DNA of 60,402 nt from an uncultured Bacilli bacterium (GTDB taxonomy: Bacteria > Bacillota_I > Bacilli_A > RF39 > UBA660): positions 1 through 60,402 of the forward strand of contig CANRKU010000006.1 of the NCBI GenBank assembly GCA_947631295.1, written 5' to 3'. A model generated the notes under the pieces. That model was not told the origin of the DNA. It saw nothing but the letters and a program-made list of their open reading frames with translations, and searched no databases. Of the stretch, positions 9,585 through 17,554 are shown piece by piece (position 1 is the stretch's first letter; each line of letters starts with the position of its first letter). A program made the translations under genes and the position numbers.

Positions 9585-10412
9585 ATGGAAGGGCAAATTG
9601 TCAAAATTCTAAGTAATTTATATTTTGTAAATAGTAATCATCATATTTATGAATGCCATTCAAGGGGTAAATTTCGAAATGATAAGATTACACCTACGGT
9701 TGGAGATTATGTAAAATTTGATCCAAAAAATAACTATATTTTAGAAATTTTACCTAGAAAAAATACTTTAGAGAGACCTCTTGTTAGTAATATTGATCAG
9801 GCTTTTATTGTAACAAGTTGTAAAAGTCCTGATTTTTCTGCTAATTTATTAGATAAGTTATTGGTTATACTAGAATATCATGGTATTGAGCCTATTATTT
9901 GTCTGACAAAGAAAGATTTATTAACTTCACATGAAAAAAAAGAGATAAAAAAAATTCAAAAGTATTATCATCATATTGGTTATACTGTATTATGGAATAC
10001 CAATTTATTTCGAATTAAGCGCTTATTCAAACATAAAACCACAGTTTTTACTGGACAAACTGGTGCTGGAAAAAGCTCATTGCTTAATCGATTGGATAAA
10101 AATTTAAAATTAGAAACAGGTGAAATATCTAAAGCTTTAGGTCGTGGTAAGCATACTACTCGTCATGTTGAATTAATAGAACTCTTTAAAGGAAAAGTTT
10201 TAGATACACCTGGTTTTTCTTCTGTTGATTTTAGTGATATGGATGATGTAGATATTCGCAACAGTTTTATTGAATTTAGAAAATTTCCTTGTCCATATCC
10301 AGATTGTATGCATTTGAAAGAAAATGAGTGCCATGTTAAGAAAGAAGTAAAAAATGGTCATATTTTAGAAAGTCGTTATCAAAATTATCAAAGTTTTGTT
10401 ACTAGAAAGTAG
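9585..10412 (+). CDS. rsgA: Ribosome small subunit-dependent GTPase RsgA (CpgA)
   Basis: A circularly permuted GTPase that matures the 30S subunit. The order is an N-terminal OB fold, then G4 (CLTKKD), G1 (GQTGAGKSSLLN, near residue 155), G2, G3 (DTPGFSS). A C-terminal zinc knuckle has CPYPDCMHLKENECHVK. The start has GGGAGG at proper spacing. Length 275 aa is slightly shorter than the Bacillus enzyme (298 aa). Its position between prkC and rpe is conserved in Bacilli. Confidence 0.95.
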   Translation: MEGQIVKILSNLYFVNSNHHIYECHSRGKFRNDKITPTVGDYVKFDPKNNYILEILPRKNTLERPLVSNIDQAFIVTSCKSPDFSANLLDKLLVILEYHGIEPIICLTKKDLLTSHEKKEIKKIQKYYHHIGYTVLWNTNLFRIKRLFKHKTTVFTGQTGAGKSSLLNRLDKNLKLETGEISKALGRGKHTTRHVELIELFKGKVLDTPGFSSVDFSDMDDVDIRNSFIEFRKFPCPYPDCMHLKENECHVKKEVKNGHILESRYQNYQSFVTRK

Positions 10413-10420
10413 GGATAATA

Positions 10421-11059
10421 ATGAAAATTTCAGCATCATTTTTGTCATGTTATAAGATCATTCCAGCAGTAAAAGAATTATCTTTGACGGATGTTGACTA
10501 TATTCATGTTGATTTTGTAGATGGTAGGTTTGTAACTGGAAAAAAGATTCCTTTTCGGAAGCTTAAAAAAATTCGCAAACTTACATCTAAACGTTTAGAT
10601 ATTCATTTAATGACAAACCAATTAACAAAATATATTAAAAAGTTTGCTACTCTTAATTGTGAGTATATAACATTTCACGTAGAGGTTACTGATCATATTG
10701 AAAAATATATTGATATGATTCATAATTATGGAATTAAATGTGGTCTTGCAATCAATCCTGATACTAGTATCGATAAAATTAAGCCTTATTTATCTATGGT
10801 TGATATGGTTTTAGTGATGGGAGTTGTTCCTGGGTATGGTGGGCAAAAGTTTATTCCCAAAACTGTTAATAAGGTAAAAAAATTAAAAGAGTATATTGTT
10901 GATCATAAATTTAAAACTTTTGTTAGTATTGATGGTGGCATTAATGATCAAACTTTAAAAAAGATAAATGAATATGTTGATGTAATAGTAGTAGGTTCCT
11001 ATATTACGAATAGTGATCATTTTCAAGAACAGATTACTAAATTACGTAAAAAAAAGTAA
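10421..11059 (+). CDS. rpe: Ribulose-phosphate 3-epimerase
   Basis: It interconverts ribulose-5-phosphate and xylulose-5-phosphate in the pentose phosphate pathway. TIM-barrel motifs are visible: HVDFVDGRFV (metal-binding His/Asp), HLMTNQ, VMGVVPGYGGQKF (phosphate loop) and SIDGGIN. Length 212 aa is normal. The N-terminal motif is SASFLSCYK where most members have S-x-L-S-A-D. It ends the operon at a palindromic terminator. Confidence 0.93.
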   Translation: MKISASFLSCYKIIPAVKELSLTDVDYIHVDFVDGRFVTGKKIPFRKLKKIRKLTSKRLDIHLMTNQLTKYIKKFATLNCEYITFHVEVTDHIEKYIDMIHNYGIKCGLAINPDTSIDKIKPYLSMVDMVLVMGVVPGYGGQKFIPKTVNKVKKLKEYIVDHKFKTFVSIDGGINDQTLKKINEYVDVIVVGSYITNSDHFQEQITKLRKKK

Positions 11060-11075
11060 TTTAAATTACTTTTTT
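11051..11075. terminator. Bidirectional terminator between rpe and the convergent gene
   Basis: A palindrome of 24-25 bases, AAAAAGTAAT-TTAA-ATTACTTTTT, overlaps the rpe stop codon region and has A/T runs on both sides, so it can terminate transcription from either strand. Confidence 0.7.
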
Positions 11076-11097
11076 GTTTAAAATGTTATTTTATTTT

Positions 11098-11847
11098 TTA
11101 CTTTGAAATGTATTTTTGAAAATTATTTTGTTCATATTCTTGATTATTTTGTATATCTAGTGCTATTTTATCGATAGTTATAAATGGTAACCATCCTTCA
11201 CCAAATGTATATATCTTGTCAGTGTTCATAGATTCTTTAAAATGATTTTGGATAGCAGTATAGATATTTTTTAAATCTTCCTTCTTTTTTAACTTAATAA
11301 TACCTTTTTCTATTTTTTTACCTGGCATTGTTTCTCCATAGGTAATATCATTTTTATTTGTATGTAAAAATATTGTATGAGGTTGTTTATCTGTTTTTAA
11401 TTGTTCAATATATTGGATTAATTGATTTAATTGGAAAGTTAGGGATGCATTTTCTAACCAATTGTGATCGTATGGTTGATCACTACATATATCTAGTGCT
11501 ATTTTATCAATCGTTGTAAATGCTAACCATCCTTCACCAAATGCATATATTTCATCTACATTGGATTCATCTTTAAACTTATTCAAAATAGAATCGTAAA
11601 TTCTTTTTAATCCATCAATGTTATTTAATCGAATAGTATTTTTTTCATTTTTAGTGAATGGTTTCCTTAATCCATATGTAACATTATCTTGATTTCTATG
11701 TAGATATACAGTATGAGGTTGTTCATCCAATCTTAACTTTTCTATATACTGAAGTAATTGATTTATTTCAGTAGTAAATCTTCTTTCTCCATTCTCTAAT
11801 TTTTCTTTTAATTGTTGTAGTTCTTTTTTTTCAGTAACTATATCCAT
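11098..11847 (-). CDS. Unrecognised protein with two tandem homologous domains
   Basis: No known family was recognised. The 249 aa contain an internal duplication of about 105 residues (roughly 20-125 and 135-240). Both halves share the series QYIE(K/Q)L, QPHT(V/I)(Y/F)LH, (V/I)TYG, a lysine-rich stretch, FGEGWL(A/P)F and TIDKIALDI. No signal peptide or membrane helix is visible, so it is likely cytosolic. It has its own near-consensus promoter and a GAGAGGGG ribosome site, which argues for a real, well-expressed gene. The conserved FGEGWL-TIDKIALDI segment may form the core of each domain. Confidence 0.75.
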   Translation of the reverse strand: MDIVTEKKELQQLKEKLENGERRFTTEINQLLQYIEKLRLDEQPHTVYLHRNQDNVTYGLRKPFTKNEKNTIRLNNIDGLKRIYDSILNKFKDESNVDEIYAFGEGWLAFTTIDKIALDICSDQPYDHNWLENASLTFQLNQLIQYIEQLKTDKQPHTIFLHTNKNDITYGETMPGKKIEKGIIKLKKKEDLKNIYTAIQNHFKESMNTDKIYTFGEGWLPFITIDKIALDIQNNQEYEQNNFQKYISK

Positions 11848-11877
11848 AATTTTCCCCTCTCTTTTTGAAATGTCTGT

Positions 11878-11906
11878 ATTATATCATAAATCTGAATGAA
11901 AGTCAA
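11878..11906 (-). promoter_or_regulatory. SigA-type promoter of the duplicated-domain gene
   Basis: On the minus strand, TTGACT (11906-11901) and TATAAT (11883-11878) are separated by exactly 17 bases, and the -10 is extended (TGATATAAT). It lies 31 bases upstream of the start codon. Confidence 0.75.
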
Positions 11907-11932
11907 AAAAAATAAGTGATTATTCACTTATT
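11903..11932 (-). terminator. rpmB terminator
   Basis: On the minus strand AATAAGTGA and TCACTTATT pair around a four-base loop that contains the rpmB stop codon, followed by a run of eight U. It also overlaps the -35 of the next minus-strand promoter. Confidence 0.7.
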
Positions 11933-12120
11933 TTTTCAACTTCTTCAACTTTTTCATCTTTTCTTGCTGTTCTTAATTCTCTAGCACTTACTCTAATTTT
12001 TGTTCCATCTTCTAATCTAACAACTTGAAGATTTACTTCCTGTTTTTTACGAGTAGCATTTAGAGCATGAGAACGTTTATTTCCGAATAATGGTTTTTTA
12101 CTAGTAATTTTTACTGCCAT
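11920..12120 (-). CDS. rpmB: 50S ribosomal protein L28
   Basis: A small basic protein with the L28 N-terminal pattern KKPLFGNKRSHALNATRKK and the following VRLEDGTKIRVSARELRT. The zinc-type cysteines found in some L28 proteins are absent, so it is the cysteine-free form. The acidic C-terminal tail (EKVEEVEKISE) extends slightly beyond many homologues. AAAAGGAGGAAAA gives a strong ribosome site. In Bacillus, rpmB also lies near the prkC-rsgA-rpe operon on the opposite strand. Confidence 0.92.
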   Translation of the reverse strand: MAVKITSKKPLFGNKRSHALNATRKKQEVNLQVVRLEDGTKIRVSARELRTARKDEKVEEVEKISE

Positions 12121-12164
12121 ATTTAATTTTCCTCCTTTTGATACATAATTAACTTGCGCTTATA

Positions 12165-12193
12165 ACTTTACCATATATTTTCCATTTAGTCAA
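12165..12193 (-). promoter_or_regulatory. rpmB promoter
   Basis: TTGACT (12193-12188, minus strand) and TAAAGT (12170-12165) lie 17 bases apart, with a TG dinucleotide one base before the -10. The strong ribosome site at 12128-12139 follows. Confidence 0.65.
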
Positions 12194-12324
12194 ATAAAAC
12201 TTTAGAATTTTTATTAAAAATAAATTGATTTTTGAAATGGCTATTCTGTAAATTAAAAGAAAATATTTGGAAAAAAGAATAATCTAGATACAAAGGTATA
12301 GTATAATAAGTTTAGGTGATTGTT

Positions 12325-13587
12325 TTGAAAAAAATTTATATTTTAATTTTTTCTATTTTTTGTTTCTTATTACCATTTTCAGTAAATGCTTTAGAGGTAG
12401 AAATTCAGTCTTCTAATATGATTTTATATAATCTAAATGATGATACAATAATAGCTTCTAAAGATGAAGATGAACAAATATCGATTGCTAGTATGACTAA
12501 AATTATGACAACTCTAGTTGCTATAGAACATATTACGAATATGGATGAACAAGTTACTTTGACTTCGGATGTTTTTCGTGGATTAGTTGAAGCAAATGCT
12601 TCTGTTGCTGGATTTCGTCTTGGTCAAAAGGTAACGTACCGTGATTTATTATATGGAACTTTTCTTCCTAGTGGAGCTGATGCTACTAATGCTTTAGCAC
12701 TTTTCTTAGCAGGAGGGCAGGAACAGTTTGTTGCTTGGATGAATGAGAAGGCACAGTCTTTAGGACTTACTCATACGCATTTTGTGAATACCTCTGGGCT
12801 AGATGTAGATGGACATTATTCTACTGTAAAAGATGTGGCATCGATGTTAAAAGAAGCGTTAAAAAATGAAACCTTTCGAGAAATTTTTCAAACGAAATCA
12901 TATCTAACTAGTGATAAAAGTATGACATTTTATTCTACTTTAGGTAGTAGCTTAACTAAATTTCATTTAAAGGCAGATTACATTTTGGGAGCTAAAACAG
13001 GTTATACTTATGATGCAGGGAGATGTTTAGCTAGTATTGCCTATGATCAAAATCAGGATATTTATTATTTATTAGTTACCGCAAGAGCACCAATTACACC
13101 TGCTTATTATCATTTAACAGATGCCATTACTATTTATGAATATTATTTTCAAAATTATGGATATCAAAAAATTTTTTCTCAAGGAGATATACTTTTTCAT
13201 TTAAAAACAAAAAGTGCTAAAGAAAAGGAATATCCTATTTCTATTAAAGAAGATTTTCTTTGGTATTTAAAGAATGATTACCAGATGGAAGATGTTACTT
13301 ATCATTATGATGGAATCGAAATTATTACCCCTTTTATGGAAGCAGGTACGAAGTTAGGAACCATTCATCTATATTATCAACAAGAAGAAATTGGTACTAT
13401 TCCTATTGTTTTAGAGAATGCGTTGACATTTTCATTAGTTGCTTTTTTATTAGAACATCTGTTATTAGTAGTTATTACTTTATTTGTTATCATTTGTTTA
13501 TTTTTGTTTTTCTGTTATCAAAAAAAATTAAAGAAAAACCATAAACGTTTAAGATTAAAAATTAGAAAAAAAGTGGACAGAGAATAG
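12325..13587 (+). CDS. D-alanyl-D-alanine carboxypeptidase (PBP5/DacF type)
   Basis: This serine peptidase trims the terminal D-Ala from peptidoglycan stem peptides. A signal peptide (KKIYILIFSIFCFLLPFSVNA) is followed by the S-x-x-K active site in SIASMTKIMTT, an SGAD variant of the S-x-N motif near residue 115, and KTG in GAKTGYTYDAGR. A C-terminal beta domain and a C-terminal membrane anchor (LLEHLLLVVITLFVIICLFL) with a basic tail complete it. The start TTG 12325 is chosen because AGGTGAT (12314-12320) lies at the right distance; the upstream GTG 12316 overlaps that site. A TATAAT at 12302-12307 gives a very short leader. Whether it is the DacA or DacF paralogue cannot be told. Confidence 0.9.
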   Translation: MKKIYILIFSIFCFLLPFSVNALEVEIQSSNMILYNLNDDTIIASKDEDEQISIASMTKIMTTLVAIEHITNMDEQVTLTSDVFRGLVEANASVAGFRLGQKVTYRDLLYGTFLPSGADATNALALFLAGGQEQFVAWMNEKAQSLGLTHTHFVNTSGLDVDGHYSTVKDVASMLKEALKNETFREIFQTKSYLTSDKSMTFYSTLGSSLTKFHLKADYILGAKTGYTYDAGRCLASIAYDQNQDIYYLLVTARAPITPAYYHLTDAITIYEYYFQNYGYQKIFSQGDILFHLKTKSAKEKEYPISIKEDFLWYLKNDYQMEDVTYHYDGIEIITPFMEAGTKLGTIHLYYQQEEIGTIPIVLENALTFSLVAFLLEHLLLVVITLFVIICLFLFFCYQKKLKKNHKRLRLKIRKKVDRE

Positions 13588-13610
13588 TTTTCTATTCTTT
13601 TTTTCTTTTT
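13581..13610 (+). terminator. Terminator of the carboxypeptidase gene
   Basis: AGAATAG (13581-13587, including the stop codon) pairs with CTATTCT (13592-13598) and is followed by a long T-rich tail. Confidence 0.8.
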
Positions 13611-13663
13611 AGATAAGTAATCTGTTCATTTTAGTGGTAAAATAATTATAAAGGAGGAGTATT

Positions 13664-16600
13664 ATGTATGTACCGCTTTATGTAAAAACAAATTATTCTT
13701 TATTATCAAGTTTAATTTCTATCACAAAATTAATTTCTTACTTAAAAGAACATCATTTCTCTTCCATCGCTATTACAGATTCTAATATGTTTGCAACAAT
13801 GGAATTTTACCAAAAATGTAAAAAAGCCGGGATCAAACCTATTATTGGATTAGAAATATCTTTAGAGGATAATATTCTTTTACTATATGCTAAAGATTAT
13901 ATTGGTTATCAAACTTTAATTAAGTTATCTACCATTCAGTCTTCTAGAAAAATCGAAATGCAAGATCTTATCAATTATCATGATTCTGTAATTGGTATCA
14001 TTCCATTTGCATCTTCCGATCTTTATTCTTCCTTAACTTCCATTTTTCCTGAACTTTATTTAGGATATTCCAATAAGAATGAAGAAAAAGAAGCACTCAT
14101 TATTACTAAAAATATCGTTTTTATCAGGAAAGCTTTATATCTTTATCCACAAGATAGTGAATTTTTAAAATATTTGTTTATGATTCGTGATGGGAAAACC
14201 ATTAGTGATGACGTAGTTTATGAAACGAAAGATTTTTCCTTAGATGTTACTGATATTTATGAATTTACAAGTAATGAAAATTTATTTACTACCAATAAAA
14301 TAGCTGATTTATGTAATTTAGAATTTCCTAAAGCAGAATTATTACTTCCTATTTATCAAGAGACCAATGGACTTTCTAGTTTTGAATATTTAAAAGAATT
14401 ATCTAGTTTTGGACTAAAAAAGAGAATGGATGGTAAAGTAGCAGAAAATTATATTAAAAGACTTCACTACGAATTAGATATTATTGAAAAAATGGGATTT
14501 TCTAATTATTTTTTGGTTGTTTATGATTTTATTCGTTATGCTAAGAAAAATCATATTTTAGTAGGACCAGGACGTGGAAGTGGTGCAGGGTCTTTAGTAT
14601 GTTTTTCTTTAGGAATTACAGATATTGATCCCATTCAGTATGATTTATTATTTGAAAGATTTTTAAATCCAGAAAGAATTACGATGCCAGATATTGATAC
14701 TGACTTTCCTGATATTTATCGTGATCAAGTCATTGATTATGTTGTTTCTAAATATGGTAAAAAAAGAGTAAGTGGAATTGTTACCTTTGGAACACTTGCA
14801 GTTAAACAGGCGTTAAGAGATGTAGGACGTGTTTTAAATATACCTACTTATCAAATGGATATGATTTCTAAGAGAATTCCAGCTTTTACGAAACAAAAAC
14901 TTGCCGATTTTTACAATCAAGATATGGAATTAAAAAGAATGTTTGATAGTGATCAAAAACTAAAGAAAATGTATCAGATTGTTTCTTTTATTGAAGGATT
15001 TCCTAGACATACTTCTAGCCATGCTGCTGGTATTGTGATGTGTCAAAAGGATTTAGATGAAGTAATTCCTTTAACGATATCTGATGGTATGTATTTAACT
15101 GGTTATCCAATGGAATACTTAGAAGATTTAGGACTTTTAAAAATGGATTTTTTAGGTTTAAAGACATTAACTACGATTATGAATATTATTTCTGAAATAG
15201 AAAAAACAGAAAATATCAAAATTGATTTTAATCGAATTCCTTTGGATGATGAAAAGGTATTAGAATTATTTCAAAAGGCAGATACAACAGGTGTTTTTCA
15301 ATTTGAAAGTGAAGGTATGAAAAACTTCTTACGAAAATTAAAACCAAATTCTTTTGAAGATATTTTTGCTGCCATTGCGTTATTTCGACCAGGTCCTGCC
15401 CAAAATATTGATTCTTATATTAGAAGAAAACATCAGGAAGAAAAAATAGAGTATTTAGATCCAAGTTTAGAGCCTATTTTAAAAAGTACATATGGTATTA
15501 TTATCTATCAGGAACAAATTATGCAAATTGCTCATACTTTAGCAGGATATACTTTAGGAGAAGCAGATATTTTAAGACGTGCGATGAGTAAAAAGAAAAT
15601 GGATATTTTAAAAAATGAAGAAGAAAAATTTATTCAAAAAAGTATCGAAAATGGATATTCTTATGACATAAGTAAAAAGATATTTGATTTGATTCTAAGC
15701 TTTGCCAATTATGGATTTAATAGAAGTCATTCGGTTGCTTATTCTATGGTTGCTTATAAGATGGCTTATTTAAAATATTATTTTCCTAAATATTTTTATG
15801 CTAGTTTATTATCTTCTGTCATTGGGAGTGAAGCTAAAACAAAAGAATATATTATGGAAGTAAAAGCCTTAAAAATTCCGGTATTAAAACCGAGTATTCA
15901 ATTTAGTAGTTGCTACTACGAAGTAACGCAAGATGGTATTTATTATCCACTATCGGGAATTCGTAATGTTGGAAGTGTTGCTTGCAATGAAATTGTTTCT
16001 AAGCGTGACAGTAAATATTTAGATATTTTTGATTTTTTGGCTAGAGTAGAAGGAATTAATCGAAAAGTATTAGAGTCCTTAATTCTAGCAGGTTGTTTTG
16101 ATTCTTTTGGTATTACTAGAAAAACTTATATTGAAAACTTAGATGCTATTATAAATTATTCTGAATTAGTTTCTACTTTAGATCCAGAATTTGTTTTAAA
16201 ACCTGAATTAGAAGAAAAAGAAGAATATACGAATGAAGAATTAATCTCCATGGAAAAAGATTTGTTTGGTATCTATTTAAGTAATCATCCAATTACTTCT
16301 TATAAAGCTAAAGAAAAAAATAGTATTTCTTTAGATCATATTGATCGTTACTTTAATCAAATTATTTCTACAGTTGTATTCGTAGAAAAAACAAGAGTTA
16401 TTCAAACTAAAAAGGGAGAAGAAATGATGTTTTTTGATGGTAGTGATGAATTTACGAAAATTGATTTTACTTTGTTTCCTAAAATCTATCAAAAATATTC
16501 CTCTATTCAAGTGGGAGATATTCTAAAAATAGAAGGTCGAGTTGAAAGAAGATATGATACTTTTCAAATCATCGTAAGTCAGGTAGTAAAACTAAATTAA
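13664..16600 (+). CDS. dnaE: DNA polymerase III alpha subunit, DnaE type
   Basis: A C-family polymerase. In Gram-positives with PolC, DnaE extends RNA primers on the lagging strand. The domains are an N-terminal PHP-like region (1-200), the polymerase palm with GPGRGSGAGSL and the catalytic PDIDTDFPD near residue 341, the fingers with HTSSHAAGIV, a helix-hairpin-helix region and a C-terminal OB fold. At 978 aa it is shorter than Bacillus DnaE (about 1115). The PHP metal-binding His motif is replaced: the start reads YVPLYVKTNYSLLSS where active PHP domains have H-x-H, so this PHP domain is probably structural only. AAAGGAGGAG supports the start. Confidence 0.96.
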   Translation: MYVPLYVKTNYSLLSSLISITKLISYLKEHHFSSIAITDSNMFATMEFYQKCKKAGIKPIIGLEISLEDNILLLYAKDYIGYQTLIKLSTIQSSRKIEMQDLINYHDSVIGIIPFASSDLYSSLTSIFPELYLGYSNKNEEKEALIITKNIVFIRKALYLYPQDSEFLKYLFMIRDGKTISDDVVYETKDFSLDVTDIYEFTSNENLFTTNKIADLCNLEFPKAELLLPIYQETNGLSSFEYLKELSSFGLKKRMDGKVAENYIKRLHYELDIIEKMGFSNYFLVVYDFIRYAKKNHILVGPGRGSGAGSLVCFSLGITDIDPIQYDLLFERFLNPERITMPDIDTDFPDIYRDQVIDYVVSKYGKKRVSGIVTFGTLAVKQALRDVGRVLNIPTYQMDMISKRIPAFTKQKLADFYNQDMELKRMFDSDQKLKKMYQIVSFIEGFPRHTSSHAAGIVMCQKDLDEVIPLTISDGMYLTGYPMEYLEDLGLLKMDFLGLKTLTTIMNIISEIEKTENIKIDFNRIPLDDEKVLELFQKADTTGVFQFESEGMKNFLRKLKPNSFEDIFAAIALFRPGPAQNIDSYIRRKHQEEKIEYLDPSLEPILKSTYGIIIYQEQIMQIAHTLAGYTLGEADILRRAMSKKKMDILKNEEEKFIQKSIENGYSYDISKKIFDLILSFANYGFNRSHSVAYSMVAYKMAYLKYYFPKYFYASLLSSVIGSEAKTKEYIMEVKALKIPVLKPSIQFSSCYYEVTQDGIYYPLSGIRNVGSVACNEIVSKRDSKYLDIFDFLARVEGINRKVLESLILAGCFDSFGITRKTYIENLDAIINYSELVSTLDPEFVLKPELEEKEEYTNEELISMEKDLFGIYLSNHPITSYKAKEKNSISLDHIDRYFNQIISTVVFVEKTRVIQTKKGEEMMFFDGSDEFTKIDFTLFPKIYQKYSSIQVGDILKIEGRVERRYDTFQIIVSQVVKLN

Positions 16601-16698
16601 AAAAGAAGAAAGATTTAGAAACTAAGGAAAAATAGTTTTCTAAGAAGCTATTTTATGATATATTGGTAATAGAGAAAAAAAGTAAAGGTAGTGATAGG

Positions 16699-17529
16699 AT
16701 GAGACTTCATTTTTCTACAAATGATTATTTGTTGATATGGAATATATTGTTTGGTAGTTCTTTTTCTGAAGAAGTTCATGCCTATAAACAAAGACTTTAT
16801 AAAACTTATCGAAATCAGTATAATGCTTTATCTAAAGATAAGAATGAGATGTTAAAAGATATCAAGAACTTTATTCCAGACGATGATACTTTATATAACT
16901 TAGTATTAGAAACAAATATTTTTGCTCAGGTAAAAGAAGAAGCTGGAAAACATCGCTTGGAATTATTAAAAATATGGGATCAATATCATAAAAGTTTAGA
17001 TCAAGATTTAAAAGAAATTTTAAAATTTTCTTTAAAAGAAGATTATTATATTTCTGTCTTTGCTCCTGATATGGATAGTGCTTTAGCTATTAAAGGATGT
17101 AATACTATTGGATGGGGTTATCGTAATGATTTAAAAGATTCTATCTTTACACTAACCAATATTATTTATTATATTGTTAAAAGTGAAATTGGGGATTTTA
17201 AAAAGGAATATAAAGAATTCGTGGATGTCATTTTAGAACTTGCAATTCAAAATGAACTGTATACAAGAATGAGTAAGAATAGTAGCTATTTGCAAGGAGA
17301 TAAAAGTTTAGCCTTTTTGAAAAGACAAATTTATCCTTATTGGCTTATGTATTTAGGTTGTGAAAAAGAGGATTTTCCAAGATATATGATGAGAGATGGA
17401 ATACCTTTTGAAATTGATCGTTATATTGTAGATAAAAGCCTAAAGAAAATGAATTTATTAGAATTTATAGAATTTTGTATTCATAATCAAAAAAGGATTG
17501 TTCGAATCAATCAATTAGAAATTATTTAA
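16699..17529 (+). CDS. Unrecognised protein between dnaE and polC
   Basis: No family was recognised. The 276-aa product looks soluble and mostly helical, without a signal peptide or membrane helix. It begins MRLHFSTNDYLLIWNILFGS and has the segment IKGCNTIGWGYRN in the middle. ATG 16699 is preferred over the upstream in-frame GTG 16663 because AAAGG lies ten bases before it and an extended -10 (TGATATATT, 16656-16664) overlaps the upstream start. Lying 25 bases before polC in the same direction, it probably shares its transcript. Confidence 0.75.
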   Translation: MRLHFSTNDYLLIWNILFGSSFSEEVHAYKQRLYKTYRNQYNALSKDKNEMLKDIKNFIPDDDTLYNLVLETNIFAQVKEEAGKHRLELLKIWDQYHKSLDQDLKEILKFSLKEDYYISVFAPDMDSALAIKGCNTIGWGYRNDLKDSIFTLTNIIYYIVKSEIGDFKKEYKEFVDVILELAIQNELYTRMSKNSSYLQGDKSLAFLKRQIYPYWLMYLGCEKEDFPRYMMRDGIPFEIDRYIVDKSLKKMNLLEFIEFCIHNQKRIVRINQLEII

Positions 17530-17554
17530 GTGAGTTATTAGCAGGAGGTTTATC

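Noticed and set aside
16620-16660. dnaE terminator (AAATAG...CTATTT)
   Set aside because: The stem is imperfect and lacks a T-run, so the case is too weak to list.
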